DNA from: Alentia gelatinosa
Taxonomy: Eukaryota; Annelida; Polychaeta; Phyllodocida; Polynoidae
Length of the DNA stretch: 64,000 nt
Reading direction: 5' to 3'
NCBI GenBank assembly: GCA_950022655.1
Contig: OX465591.1
Span: 48,131,048 to 48,195,047, forward strand
The notes beneath the pieces were generated by a model. That model saw nothing but the letters and a program-made list of their open reading frames with translations. It was not told where the DNA came from and did no database searches. Position numbers and translations under genes: made by a program. This document shows positions 36,901 to 48,300 of this stretch, in pieces (position 1 is the first letter of the stretch; the number at the start of each line of letters is the position of its first letter).

Positions 36901-37622
36901 CACGCCTTCACCTCCCCCACCACGCCTTCACCTCCCCCCCACCACGCCTTCACCTCCCCCCACCATGCCTTCACCCCCCCCCCCCACCACGCCTTCACCT
37001 CCCCCACCACGCCTTCACCTCCCCCCCACCACGCCTTCACCTCCCCCCACCACGCCTTCACCTCCCCCCACCACGCCTTCACCTCCCCCCACCACGCCTT
37101 CACCTCCCCCCCCGCCACGCCTTCACCTCCCCCCACCACGCCTTCATCTCCCCCACCACGCCTTCACCTTCCCCTCCACGCCTTCACCCCCCACCACCAC
37201 GCCTTCACCTCCCCCCACCACGCCTTCACCTCCCCTGCCACGCCTTCACCTCCCCCCACCACGCCTTCACCTCCCCCCACCACGCCTTCACCTTCCCCTC
37301 CACGCCTTCACCCCCCACCACCACGCCTTCACCTCCCCCCACCACGCCTTCACCTCCCCCGCCACGCCTTCACCTCCCCCCACCACGCCTTCACCTCCCC
37401 CCACCACGCCTTCACCTCCCCCCCCGCCACGCCTTCACCTCCCCCGCCACGCCTTCACCTCCCCCGCCACGCCTTCACCTCCCCCGCCACGCCTTCACCT
37501 CCCCCCACCACGCCTTCACCTCCCCCGCCACGACTTCACCTCCCCCCCGCCACGCCTTCACCTCCCCCCACCACGCCTTCACCTCCCCCCACCATGCCTT
37601 CACCTCCCCCCACCACGCTTTC
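33983..37622. repeat. 18-20 bp minisatellite, about 3.64 kb (CACGCCTTCACCTCCCCC)n
   Basis: An almost pure array whose unit is CACGCCTTCACCTCCCCC plus 0-2 further C or AC bases. By length over period it has roughly 190 copies; that count is an estimate. Variants (CATGCCTTCAGCCCCC, CACGCCTACACC, CACGCCTTTACC, a C-run before a CACGCC) recur in fixed order, giving a higher-order structure. Units contain no T-A-A/T-A-G/T-G-A in any plus-strand frame, so three frames of 1201-1249 codons are open; these are artefacts, not genes. The G-rich minus strand has runs of five to nine G suitable for G-quadruplexes. Confidence 0.98.
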
Positions 37623-38143
37623 AATATCCCTCCTCAGTAGCTGGTGGCTCTTTCTTGCGACTCTCGCCCCATTTGACGGCTCAGGAGAGCATTAGAGACG
37701 TTGTGTCACCCGTCATACTCGCTGACATGCCTCTATAGTATTTACCTCCCCCCCAGCCTACAATAAATATAAATAAAAAAGAATTTCAGGGTGGTGTGTA
37801 TTTTATCTCACCTAATGTTCACAACTGTTTACAGTTGTTCACCATCTCCAGAATGAGTGAATTTTCAGCCACTCCCGCATTGTGTAAGTCATTGCCTTTG
37901 CAGATGGTACTGTAAAGGCAAGTCAGGAATGCCAATTTGTAATGTACATGTAGGAAAATTACTTGTGATGGTGATACCCCTTATGATGTCCCTAATCACA
38001 TACATATATCATCATTTGATAGCATGACTTTACCCAATACTTGTTATAAAATGCTGTTACGGATAATAAAACAAAGGATGACACATGTGAAAACAGGGCA
38101 GGACATACAGGGGACAGCAAGATAACATAAAACAAGAGACAAA

Positions 38144-38384
38144 TATGATAAGGGCAGTTGAAAATGATTGTAATTAATCTCAGTAATTTCCCCCTAATAG
38201 AAAACCCTTTGGATAAAATTATCTCCAATTTGTCTTGCCAAAGTCATCTGTCCACTATCCCAGTAGAATATAGACAAAGCAATGCATTCAATGGAATCGT
38301 TTATTTTCATTGATCACATAATACATTTTCAATTATGGCAGTTACATTCATTTACTGTTTTTTTGGGGTGGGAGTCCCTTGCTC
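38144..38384. repeat. Dispersed repeat, right copy flanking the minisatellite
   Basis: Direct repeat of 33080-33311, spaced 5.07 kb from it. It could be two insertions of one element or one segment duplicated together with the growing minisatellite. Confidence 0.85.
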
Positions 38385-38730
38385 TATGAACTTGTACTGC
38401 AGAGATCAAACATCCTTCTGTTATACAGATCGTAACAATAGGGAGGCAGAGTATTATGACATTGTATTTGGTATGTAACACAAAGTTCAAAATTCACAGT
38501 ATCATGCCTTTCTACCTCTGACCATACAAGCACACAATATAAATACCCTCACCCACTCCGGAGCCACATCTGATGCCTATCTCGAGATAAGTACTTCTGG
38601 CAAGCCACCATTAATCGACAAAGTAAACCATCAGTTATTTAGACACTATATGGAAAAGAAAAGTGAAAGAGACCAATGAGTAAACAGACATGAGCTGGCA
38701 GGATGTAGAGAAAGGGAAAGTAAAAGCCTG

Positions 38731-39147
38731 CCCCCACCTACCCCGATTCTTGTCCCGATTGGCCTTACGACAGCCTTCCCGACACCATTCCGATTGTATC
38801 GTGAGGTCTGGCAAAATTGTGGTAGGTGGAACAGGTTTCCGCGATTCCGTCTATGACAGCTCACGATAGGCTGCGATGAAAACGCCAATCGTAGAGGTCC
38901 CGATAATTTCCAACATGTTGGAAATTTTGTAGCCTGTCGTAGGGTATCGTAGAAATGTGTGCAGCTGCTGGTTTCGTTGTGTAGCTATCGTGACCATAGT
39001 TTATGTTATTGGTCCTCCCAAGGTGCTGCCACGCTCTACGATTTCAAACTATTGGACCTATCGGGGACCTCCCGATAGGTCACGATTTCCCCATTTCAAA
39101 TCGTAGCGATCGGGAAGCATGTCGTGGCCTATCGTGGTAGGTGGGGG
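38731..39147. mobile_element. 417-bp TIR element with CCCCCACCTACC ends
   Basis: CCCCCACCTACCCCGAT at the left and ATCGTGGTAGGTGGGGG at the right are inverted repeats. The interior repeats ATCGTA/TACGAT motifs throughout. No transposase and no clear target duplication. Confidence 0.75.
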
Positions 39148-40651
39148 TCCCCTCTTAGGAATGAAACAACCAATGAAGCTCGATAATGTCACACCATCAA
39201 GTGAGTGTGAATCAACAAGGCTCGGAATGATACATTTTGATTGCCTTTGGAATAAGCTGAGGTTTAACTGATATTTGTCAATATCTAATTCCTATCCTTC
39301 TTTCTCCACCAAAGGTCTCTTTCTCCTGCTCTCCACCTGCCTTCAGCTAGGGTTCCTTTAAATGTCTCACCCTCGGCTGCTTATCATCAAGTTGCAGATT
39401 ACTTTATTTCAGAATTAGTTAAAAGTTTTTTTAGATGATCCTGAGTCCATCATTTGATATAGATAAGAATAACCCAGTGTAGCCAGTTTTAACTAAAACA
39501 TTTGCTTATCATTTTAGTGGATCAGAAACCATGCATTATCTCTAATGTCTAGCACGGTGCTTAGACCCTAAGCTTCCTTCTAATACTTTTGAATACTGCC
39601 TGACGTCTTACTCCTGACAGAATTCATATCTTCTTGCAGTTTAGATTTGGGATATTTTTCTATGATGTTAATGTTTAAAATTCTTTTGGAGAATTATCGA
39701 AATATTTTCATGTGGAACTCAAGAACCACAGTCAGTTACTTGCTCGTTAATCGTGATAGCCAACTAGTCACATACTCAGCTTGTAGTTCATATTCTGATT
39801 TCTACATTGATACTCTTGGTCTATAATACTGTGATATAAAAATACAACCATTCAACAAAAGCAGTTTCCCTAATATTTCGAATAACATTCAAATTTAAAT
39901 TTCTAATTCTAATAATAGCTTAGAAACATAACAAAGGCATAACAATTTTTAAAAAAATCTTAGCAGAAAAGCTCTGTTGAATACAATGACACCCTCTTGT
40001 GGCACTGTGTAGCTGATGTATATGAATGGTTTGATTAAGTCTGGTTGCCATGCCTGCAAAAAGTCATATACATTTGATATACAAGGAACATATGATGCAG
40101 ATGTTACCCTTTGTTTTTTTAAAGACATCTATTTACCCTGGAGAGCACTCAGTCAAGCTTGACTGGTCTCAACGTGCCTCCAGCCCCAGATATGAGATCT
40201 TACAGTTTGTTTTGTTGTTGAAACTAGCATGAATAAAGGATGCACATACATTTAAACAAAATTACAAAAGGTAGTAATAACATATGATACAATGTACCTG
40301 GTTGAAATTGAACTGTTGAAGATCATAACATTTCATAATGTGTGTGGCTGTAGTATGTGTGCACTGCACTGGAGCTACCAGGCTACCGGCTGCTATAAAT
40401 TCCAGACTCTGGGTGTATGACTATCATAAAGTTAAGCATCTCATGCATACTAATGCACTGACCCATAGCTATGCACAAACTTAAGGTTATACATGAATAT
40501 GTTATTGACATAAGGCGTGAAAACAATCCTGAGAGACACACAAGAGTCATTATCTTTTAGAAGTGTGTGGCAGTGATGATGAGAGTATATATGAGCAGTT
40601 GTCTTTCATCACATGGATGCCTCCAGGGGGGGCCTGTGTCCTGATGCTATA
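39148..40651. other. Non-coding stretch
   Basis: AT-rich, no splice-bounded exon; I looked here for the 3' end of the NLR gene without success. Confidence 0.45.
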
Positions 40652-41005
40652 TAGGGAGCCAAAGTGATCCTGCCGAAACCACAGATACCCATTTACGAAA
40701 CACCATTTCCGGTGGCCTGCAAGAACGCGGCTTAGTGCTAAACCTATGGGGGTTTGAGGCTAGACTTTCGTTTTTGGTCTCTTTTGTTACTTTTGAAGTG
40801 TAGTTTACTACTATCATCTCTGAATAACTCTGTTTCAAAACTACAATGACAGTTGTTAAGTTTATTAAAAATTTGGATCTAAAAGATTGGAGAATGACAC
40901 ATATAATCTCGAACCTACATAGTCTAAGTACTGAGCGCCTATACCCGGAAATGGCATTTTGTGACCGGTTATCTGTGGTTGCAGCGGGTTCACTTTGGCT
41001 CCCTA
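40652..41005. mobile_element. 354-bp element with inverted repeats of about 60 bp
   Basis: TAGGGAGCCAAAGTGA and AACCACAGATA, CCATTTCCGG at the left are reversed at CCGGAAATGG, TATCTGTGGTT and TCACTTTGGCTCCCTA at the right. The internal frames on both strands (147 and 107 codons) are incidental. Confidence 0.85.
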
Positions 41006-41611
41006 TTACAGCTACGTCTGGTGCCACTGTCATTTTTGATGGCGTAGTAATGTGCGACACCTCCAGCATAGGCGCCACTGCTCGTGTCACTAATCTTGTA
41101 ACAGTCTGGGAGGGAGATGGTCATCAGGTACTCCCCTGTAAAAGAAAAGAAAATACAATCAAGCAATAATTCTAAAACAAGGTTAATTTTTTTATTGTTT
41201 GGGAAAAAAGCAGGTGGAAACTATTTTCCAGTTAGAAGAGGGCCCGTTTTTGTGTTTGATGCTAACTATTACATTGTGGCTGGTCGCCTGTTGTTGATTT
41301 TGATCTTCAACTTTCTTTATCGTCTCTCATTGTACATGACAGAGTATGGTTTTCTATTTTAACAAGTAAAATTTCAACAATAAAGTGAGCAATACTGTCA
41401 GTGCCTTGTGGTGCTGATTTCAATTGGTTCCCATAATTATATCAAAATATAGTAGTCAATAGGATGTGGTGTTCTTTGACTTTGTGACAGACATGAGGGT
41501 TATTTCTTGAATAAAAGCTGATTTTTAATTCAGGAGTTCGCCATTAAACATAAATTCTAGTAAAGTGATAACTCCATTATCTGAACACTTGATACAAAAG
41601 AGTAGCACCAA
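41006..41611. other. Non-coding stretch downstream of recognised NLR exons
   Basis: No LRR, transmembrane or terminal exon recognised. AATAAA on the plus strand at 41380 and 41509 only. Confidence 0.4.
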
Positions 41612-42269
41612 CTTGTGTTACAGAAAATCATGGTATTACTTATACTATAATTTACAATTGTGAATCAACTTTATTTGGCCATACCGAAATTTGGGTAATG
41701 ATATTACTAATGGAGATTATCATCTATAAGACATAAATATTTCAGGTAAACAACAACACCTATGTCTTGATTCCAGAAATAGATAACATAAGTGGTTGTG
41801 GTTCAAATTCTAAGAGTTCTTTTGTAACATGGTTTTACTGATCTTTTTTCATGGAATCCTCTTTCTACACAGTTACCCCTTCAAGGACGACTGCCTATGC
41901 TCAGGTAATTTCCTTATTATAGATGAGACTATTTGCTATAATGTGCTGCTAGGAGAAAATTTTATTTTTGTTTATTCCCACCAGTTCTGAAAAACAGTGG
42001 GGTTTGTACTGAGTATTACAGATATCATTGTATAATGTCAAAATTCGATCAAAATCTGATGACCATTTCTTTAAATAGTTTGGCCTCAGAGCTGTGATGT
42101 CTGAAGGCATCATGAATCAATAATGCAGTAAGCCTGGAAGCATTATGCATCTTCAAAGGGTTAAAGTAGGTCAAATACATTGAAGGTAACCAAAGAGAAA
42201 TGTCAGTTATTTTGCATTTGTACTTTAATATTCTGTATATTGATGGAAGGTAGAAGTAATAATACTTAC

Positions 42270-42353
42270 CTCAGAGTCTGAATGGATGTGTTCACCAACA
42301 GGGCCTTTCCAAGTTTAGTCCAACCAATGTCAGATATATTAGTGTAACCCAGG
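42270..42353 (-). CDS. NLR exon 14: LRR repeat 7 (84 nt; unit 1), last recognised exon
   Basis: The acceptor CTTTAG precedes 42353 and a consensus donor (GTAAGT) follows 42270. It encodes LGYTNISDIGWTKLGKALL followed by VNTSIQTL. The good donor means the gene continues downstream, but I found no further LRR exon or terminal exon between 39 and 42.2 kb. Confidence 0.88.
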
Positions 42354-45300
42354 CTAAAGGAAAAGGACACATAGACAACCAATATCAACTTCAGATTTCA
42401 ACAACTGTGAACATCTTTTCCTCACCACCTTCTTAAATATAATATTTCATAAACTGGCGGGGGCTGGCCAGGGTTGGCCAGGGGCGGCGGGGGTTGGCCG
42501 GGGTTGACCAGGAGCAGCGGGGGTTGGCGGGGGTTGGCGGGGGTTGGTGGGGGTTGGCGGGGGTTGGCGGGGGTTGGCGGGGGTTGGCGGGGGTTGGTGG
42601 GGGTTGGCCGGTGGCAGCCAGGGGCGGCCTCAGGGGCCAGGCGGTGGCCACGGGCGGCTGCTGGGCGGGTGTGACTAGTACCTCTCCAACTATAAGCATT
42701 ATGACACATCAGAGGGGGTGGCAAGGGGTGGCAGGGGGGGTGGCGGGTACTGCAACCTCAACCAACACCCACGAATGCGGGGGCGGCGGGGGGGTCCCAA
42801 TCCTTTTTTTTTTATCATGCATACGCCCGCGTATCCATGTATCACAGAGGATATTTCCTCTTGCATATGCCTGGTGTGAAATACAGCCAAAAGGATAGAG
42901 TTTTTGATCGCCTCATATGCTGGCATGAGATATGGGTGTATACATATGAAAACAAGTCTATATTCAGCCAATACATGCACTTACGCGATGGCGTATATAG
43001 GAATAAAGTGGTTAGTTTCATGCAGTGTAATTGATCATGCTTGCTGATTCATAATTTTTCTTTTCCTGTTACTTCTAATGGAAGTTAAACACACTGAAAA
43101 TGGCATTTATGGAATCAAACAGTCATTTCATTTGAATGTGTAGTATTATATCCGTTTTCCAGCTGAATTGTAAAATCTGACTTAAGGAGAGCACTTACTT
43201 CAAAGTTTGAATGGATGAGTTCCGAAGAAGGGCATTTGCAAGTTCACCACAGCCAGCATCAGATATCACACTTCCACTCAGGCTGAATAAAATTAACAGA
43301 TGGAAAATTATTCCAATTATTGAAATTCCACATCTATTTTTTCTGGAAAGGTGGCAATATTCTTATAAAAGGCCAAGCAGCCATATGTGGGATTTAGAAA
43401 GTACCTATTTTTGTACTTTGACTTGGTGTACAAGGATTCTCATAATTTATGCTCTAAAGAAGATACAGATTTGCAAAAGGTGCAATATGAAACCTCAGAT
43501 TATGGGCTTTACTGCTAAACTCAGTTTCTATGTATACGTTAATCCCCACGCCCCCTGTGGTGAACTCTAATTACCACCGCACAACACATGTTCAACAGAC
43601 ACTAAATGACCAACATATTTCTGAGGGGTTAGAAAATGACGCTGTTCCATCTACGTCAGATATTCATTTGCTACTTGTTTATTAGGTGTAGGATAAAGTC
43701 ACTTACTAAACTGATTCAGATGCATTTGTTCATACTTAATTGCCAGTAATCAGTTTAAAATATACATCATAAAAAACATAATAGAGGCAAACCACAAGAA
43801 GTGTATCTTCTCTCAACTAGGATATGATGTTTTGATGGTCATCTGTAACATCGTTCCACTAATATTTGTTAAGAGTCTGCATTCTTATATTCAATGTTAA
43901 TTTTAAAGTAGATGAGATACCTTAACGATAAAAGGAAAATAACATCAAGGATATAGAGTAGGTAGTGTCAGTTCTTTTGTCTTTGTATTTTGATCGCCTG
44001 TGTACATCTTGAGGGTTGATTATACTGTCGTAATAGTACTTACTCCAGATCTTGAATGGAAGAATTCACCTGCAGGGCCTTTCCAAGTTCACCCAAACCA
44101 ACGTCAGTTATCTCTGTCCAAGACAGGCTGAACAGAAAAGGACAAGAGAACAAGTATCTTTAGAATGAATTTTCAACAATTATGGACATCCCATCAAATG
44201 TGAATATTCTCCCAAATATTCTTTCATGAACTCAGGTCTTCTGAAAAACCTTTCGATCAATTCCTGCTCATTTCTCACACTACAACCATTAACATCAACT
44301 GCCATCACTAAACCACACCATCACAAGGGCAATCTGTACTGATGATAATTGATATGATACTCAGAGCAGTTGTTTGGAGATGTTCTCTATGAGATATGCC
44401 ACCCCATGATTCAGGGTGCTGGAACTGGTATCATGTAGTTCTGAAAGAAATTGTTTGTCATTGAAGATACCAGAAGAGGACCCAGTTGATGTCTATGGTA
44501 GGCCCATGCCCTACACAGCATGTCCTGGAAGAATCCTGGGTCATATTGATTTCTGTTCTTATGAACACCCTGGATGTTCATAAAGAGAGCAGGCCCAGCA
44601 ATTCTCCCTGCACTTACTTCTGCCGGCTTTCACATCTTTTCTGTGCCTGTCCATCCTGCTTGATGTAAGTGGCCTAGATGGGGGCACCCACACTTTACTC
44701 TGCCTGAACATTGCCTTGAATGATGAAGGCATAGTCATCACAGTCCACTCAACCAAGTCCTGCAGTAGCCCCGAAGCAGTCATCTGGTTGTACTGTAGGC
44801 TGTTACTCGGATTCACCATGTGCTCCCTGAACCCTTCATCATGTGGAGATCGGGTGGTGGTTTGTTTGTTTCTTTCTCGGTAGAGGATGTGTCGTGTCTG
44901 CCCCTGGCTGTGAGTAACAGGGCCGAATCCATTCACGCAGGTGCTACAGGGTCGCCTATTGTTACGTAACCTGACTGTACACATAGTCAGGGTTGTAGCT
45001 AGGCCAGGAGATCACTCTTTGTGCTTCTTTTGAGAGGAGCATACCTGGGTTCTCACTGACTCTTTTTCGATAGTGGTCTCAGGGTTATTCAACTTAGGTT
45101 TCACGATCATAGTAACTGACCTAACCCAGAGACCGCTGCAATCTTTAACCAGTGTCCACTTGTGTTACAGAAAATCATGGTATTACTTATACTATAATTT
45201 ACAATTGTGAATCAACTTTATTTGTAATGATATTACTAATGGAGATTATCATCTATAAGACATATAAATATTTCAGGTAAACAACAACACCTATGTCTTA

Positions 45301-48300
45301 ATTCCAGAAATAGATAACATAAGTGGTTGTGGTTCAAATTCTAAGAGTTCTTTTGTAACATGGTTTTACTGATCTTTTTTCATGGAATCCTCTTTCTACA
45401 CAGTTACCCCTTCAAGGACGACTGCCTATGCTCAGGTAATTTCCTTATTATAGATGAGACTATTTGCTATAATGTGCTGCTAGGAGAAAATTTTATTTTT
45501 GTTTATTCCCACCAGTTCTGCAAAACAGTGGGGTTTGTACTGAGTATTACAGATATCATTGTATAATGTCAAAATTCGATCAAAATCTGATGACCATTTC
45601 TTTAAATAGTTTGGCCTCAGAGCTGTGATGTCTGAAGGCATCATGAATCAATAATGCAGTAAGCCTGGAAGCATTATGCATCTTCAAAGGGTTAAAGTAG
45701 GTCAAATACATTGAAGGTAACCAAAGAAAAATGTCAGTTATTTTGCATTTGTACTTTAATATTCTGTATATTGATGGAAGGTAGAAGTAATAATACTTAC
45801 CTGAGAGTCTGAATGGATGTGTTCACCAACAGGGCCTTTCCAAGTTTAGTCCAACCAATGTCAGATATATCAGTGTAACCCAGGCTAAAGGAAAAGGACA
45901 CATAGACAACCAATATCAACTTCAGATTTCAACAACTGTGAACATCTTTTCCTCACCACCATCTTAAATATAATATTTCATGAATTCTCGTCGTCTTCTG
46001 ATGAAATAGTAAACCATCTTATTCCCTCCCTTACTTATTATGCTACAATAAACATCAACTATTCTTCTAGAAATATGGTGTGGAGACGTGGCGTTGGCAA
46101 GCGACTACTGAGCAAGTGACCGGGTTTTCGAATCGGTGCCGCGTCGGCGGCCGCGGACCCGCGAAAATACCTTATAAAACCGTTCTGATTGGTTCATCAG
46201 TAAACAAAATCAGTGTCCTTCCTCCTTATTGGTCTTGGACATGTCTCATTATGTATGAGAGCGTCCTGTGCCAATTAAAACTTACCTTGCAGGTGAGCTT
46301 GGAGGTAAATCCATGTTGGCAGTGTCCCAGTTGGGGAGTGTGCTGCCATCTGGTGTGGGATTTTGGGACTGGTCTCCTGCCACTCTGGGGCAGGGGCCTG
46401 TTTCATAAATAAGGCTTTTTGTAGGAAAGCTATTGGGGAGTGCTTTTAGTTTGTTTTCCGGGCTTCCCTTCCCTCAGTAGTTTTGATTATGAAAATCTCA
46501 TCAGGCTCAGGGCCAAGGCCCCCCCGTGGAGTTTTTATTTAGTGGGTATTTCCGTTTATTTGTGCGGTCACTGCTGGTAATCTGGTTAGGGTGCTGAGAG
46601 TAATTTTAATTATATAAAAAATGTTTTATCCACCCGTTTTTACGTAGTGAACAAAAATTTCTTCTAGAACTGTCTTTTTTGACACAGTGGTATGCCCATC
46701 TATCCCTCGAGGGGTTTGTATGGGAGTTGGTTCAGATAAACATCAACTGTCATCATTGGAGAATAATTGTCAAATTGATCTGTAATTATCCGCGACGCCC
46801 TCTACCGGACTCTTAAGATATCAATCCGGCTGACATCACTATCCAGCCTCACTCGGGCGGCGCATGTATTTGAAACAAGAACAGTAATTTACCACCACCC
46901 GCCCCACATCTAGGGCTAGACTTTCTCTAATTGTATCTCACATTACCTCAACTATTGACTTTGATATTATGTATCAATTTACTCTCAAACTCTCTTTGGA
47001 GTTTTAGCTCAGAGCTAATAAATTCTTGTCTCCAATTTCAGCTTCGCGTGAGTTAATTAGAGCACAGCCTCACATAACTCAGAGTACCAAAGTACTGGTT
47101 ATATCTTCATTTTCTCTGTGTCCTTTCATTTTTGTTATACATGTAGCAGTCACTGGTTTTCATACCTAGACCAATATGATTGTAATGATAATATTCAACT
47201 GCTGAGTGCTACCCTGAGGATGTTCTTACCAGACCCATAGGTCGGTTTGTAACAAATGTAAATCAGCTAGGCCACTAACCCTATTCACACAAGACAAAGA
47301 CAGGAGAATTCAATAAAACAGAGTTGCAACACTATGCAGGTTCGACTGAACTGCCCAACAATAGGACATGTCTTCTAGGGAAAAAGAAACAAACCCCACT
47401 CAACACCCTCACCCTCTACCCTAGTACCCCTCCTAGTTCTTACTAAGGGGGTAACAATGCAGCCATTCAGCTGCTGGGAGACACCACTCTCCTAGCAGAT
47501 ATTCTACACTCTACTTCCTGCGGCCGCTTGTATCTCTGCACCGACCTGCCTGTTTGGGACAGAATCTGTCCCATCAGCCAGTTTATCAAATATCCTAAAT
47601 TTGTCATGGTTTGGGCAGTATTTGTATTCTACTTGTATATAGAGATACACATATTTTTATGGTTAATGATTTACATTCATTTTTGTTATTTGTTATTTCA
47701 AACCAGACACAGTCTCTGGGATTAATTTGTTCAGTGGAAAGCACCAATCAACCTTGGATTCATATTTTAAAGTGGTTTAAAGCTGAAAAAGAATCAGCTT
47801 TAATGTCTGTATAGCTCATTTAACAATTCCCATATTTTACAACTCATAATATATGAGTTCTTTGAGTTTCAAAACTTTTGACAGTTGCCTTGTTTTGAAT
47901 CTGAAATTTTAGCTGGTTCCCCTGTCCTTATTTAGATACCAGGGAACCAGCATCGGGTTGAGGCAGAGATTAACAAGCGCTAGTGCCGCGAAAGATCTGG
48001 GAGGAGAGTGGGGTGACACCAGAAGATTGAACCTGTTGAGTGGACCTCGGTCTTATTTCTTGCCTCTAGATGTTTACATGAACACTGATACAATATTTGC
48101 CATTAATCATCCAAGTCATGTTATATCAAAAACCCAATCTCATATTACCATTTTTTATACAAAAAGTGCAATAGGTTGTTGTTTAAAAAAATAAATGTAA
48201 TAAACCTATCATTCTTTTCTTTTAAGATTTAGTTTAGTCAATAGTTCTTACTATTAAATCACCATTGTTCTGTGTGGTTCCAGGAGCGGCGGGGGTTGGC

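Larger units (their letters stand above)
41612..45150. repeat. Tandem segmental duplication, unit 1 (LRR exons 12-14)
   Basis: From ACTTGTGTTACAGAAAATCA at 41609 to the AACCAGTG at about 45145, this block is repeated as unit 2 starting at about 45151. Two long stretches align almost base for base: 41612-42440 with 45156-45990, and 43317-45146 with 48468-51118. The middle differs: unit 1 has a G-rich minisatellite followed by a dispersed-element copy and LRR exon 13. Because the flanks are still nearly identical, the duplication is fairly recent relative to the LRR repeats themselves. Confidence 0.9.

Noticed and set aside
33946..37738. Three overlapping plus-strand ORFs of 1201-1249 codons, Pro/His/Thr-rich
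   Set aside because: They are the three readings of one minisatellite whose unit has no stop codon in any frame; simultaneous openness in all frames is a sequence artefact, not evidence of a giant protein.
42422..42980. Gly- and Pro-rich frames on both strands
   Set aside because: They follow the G-rich minisatellite and change with its period; the same happens at 48254-48679.
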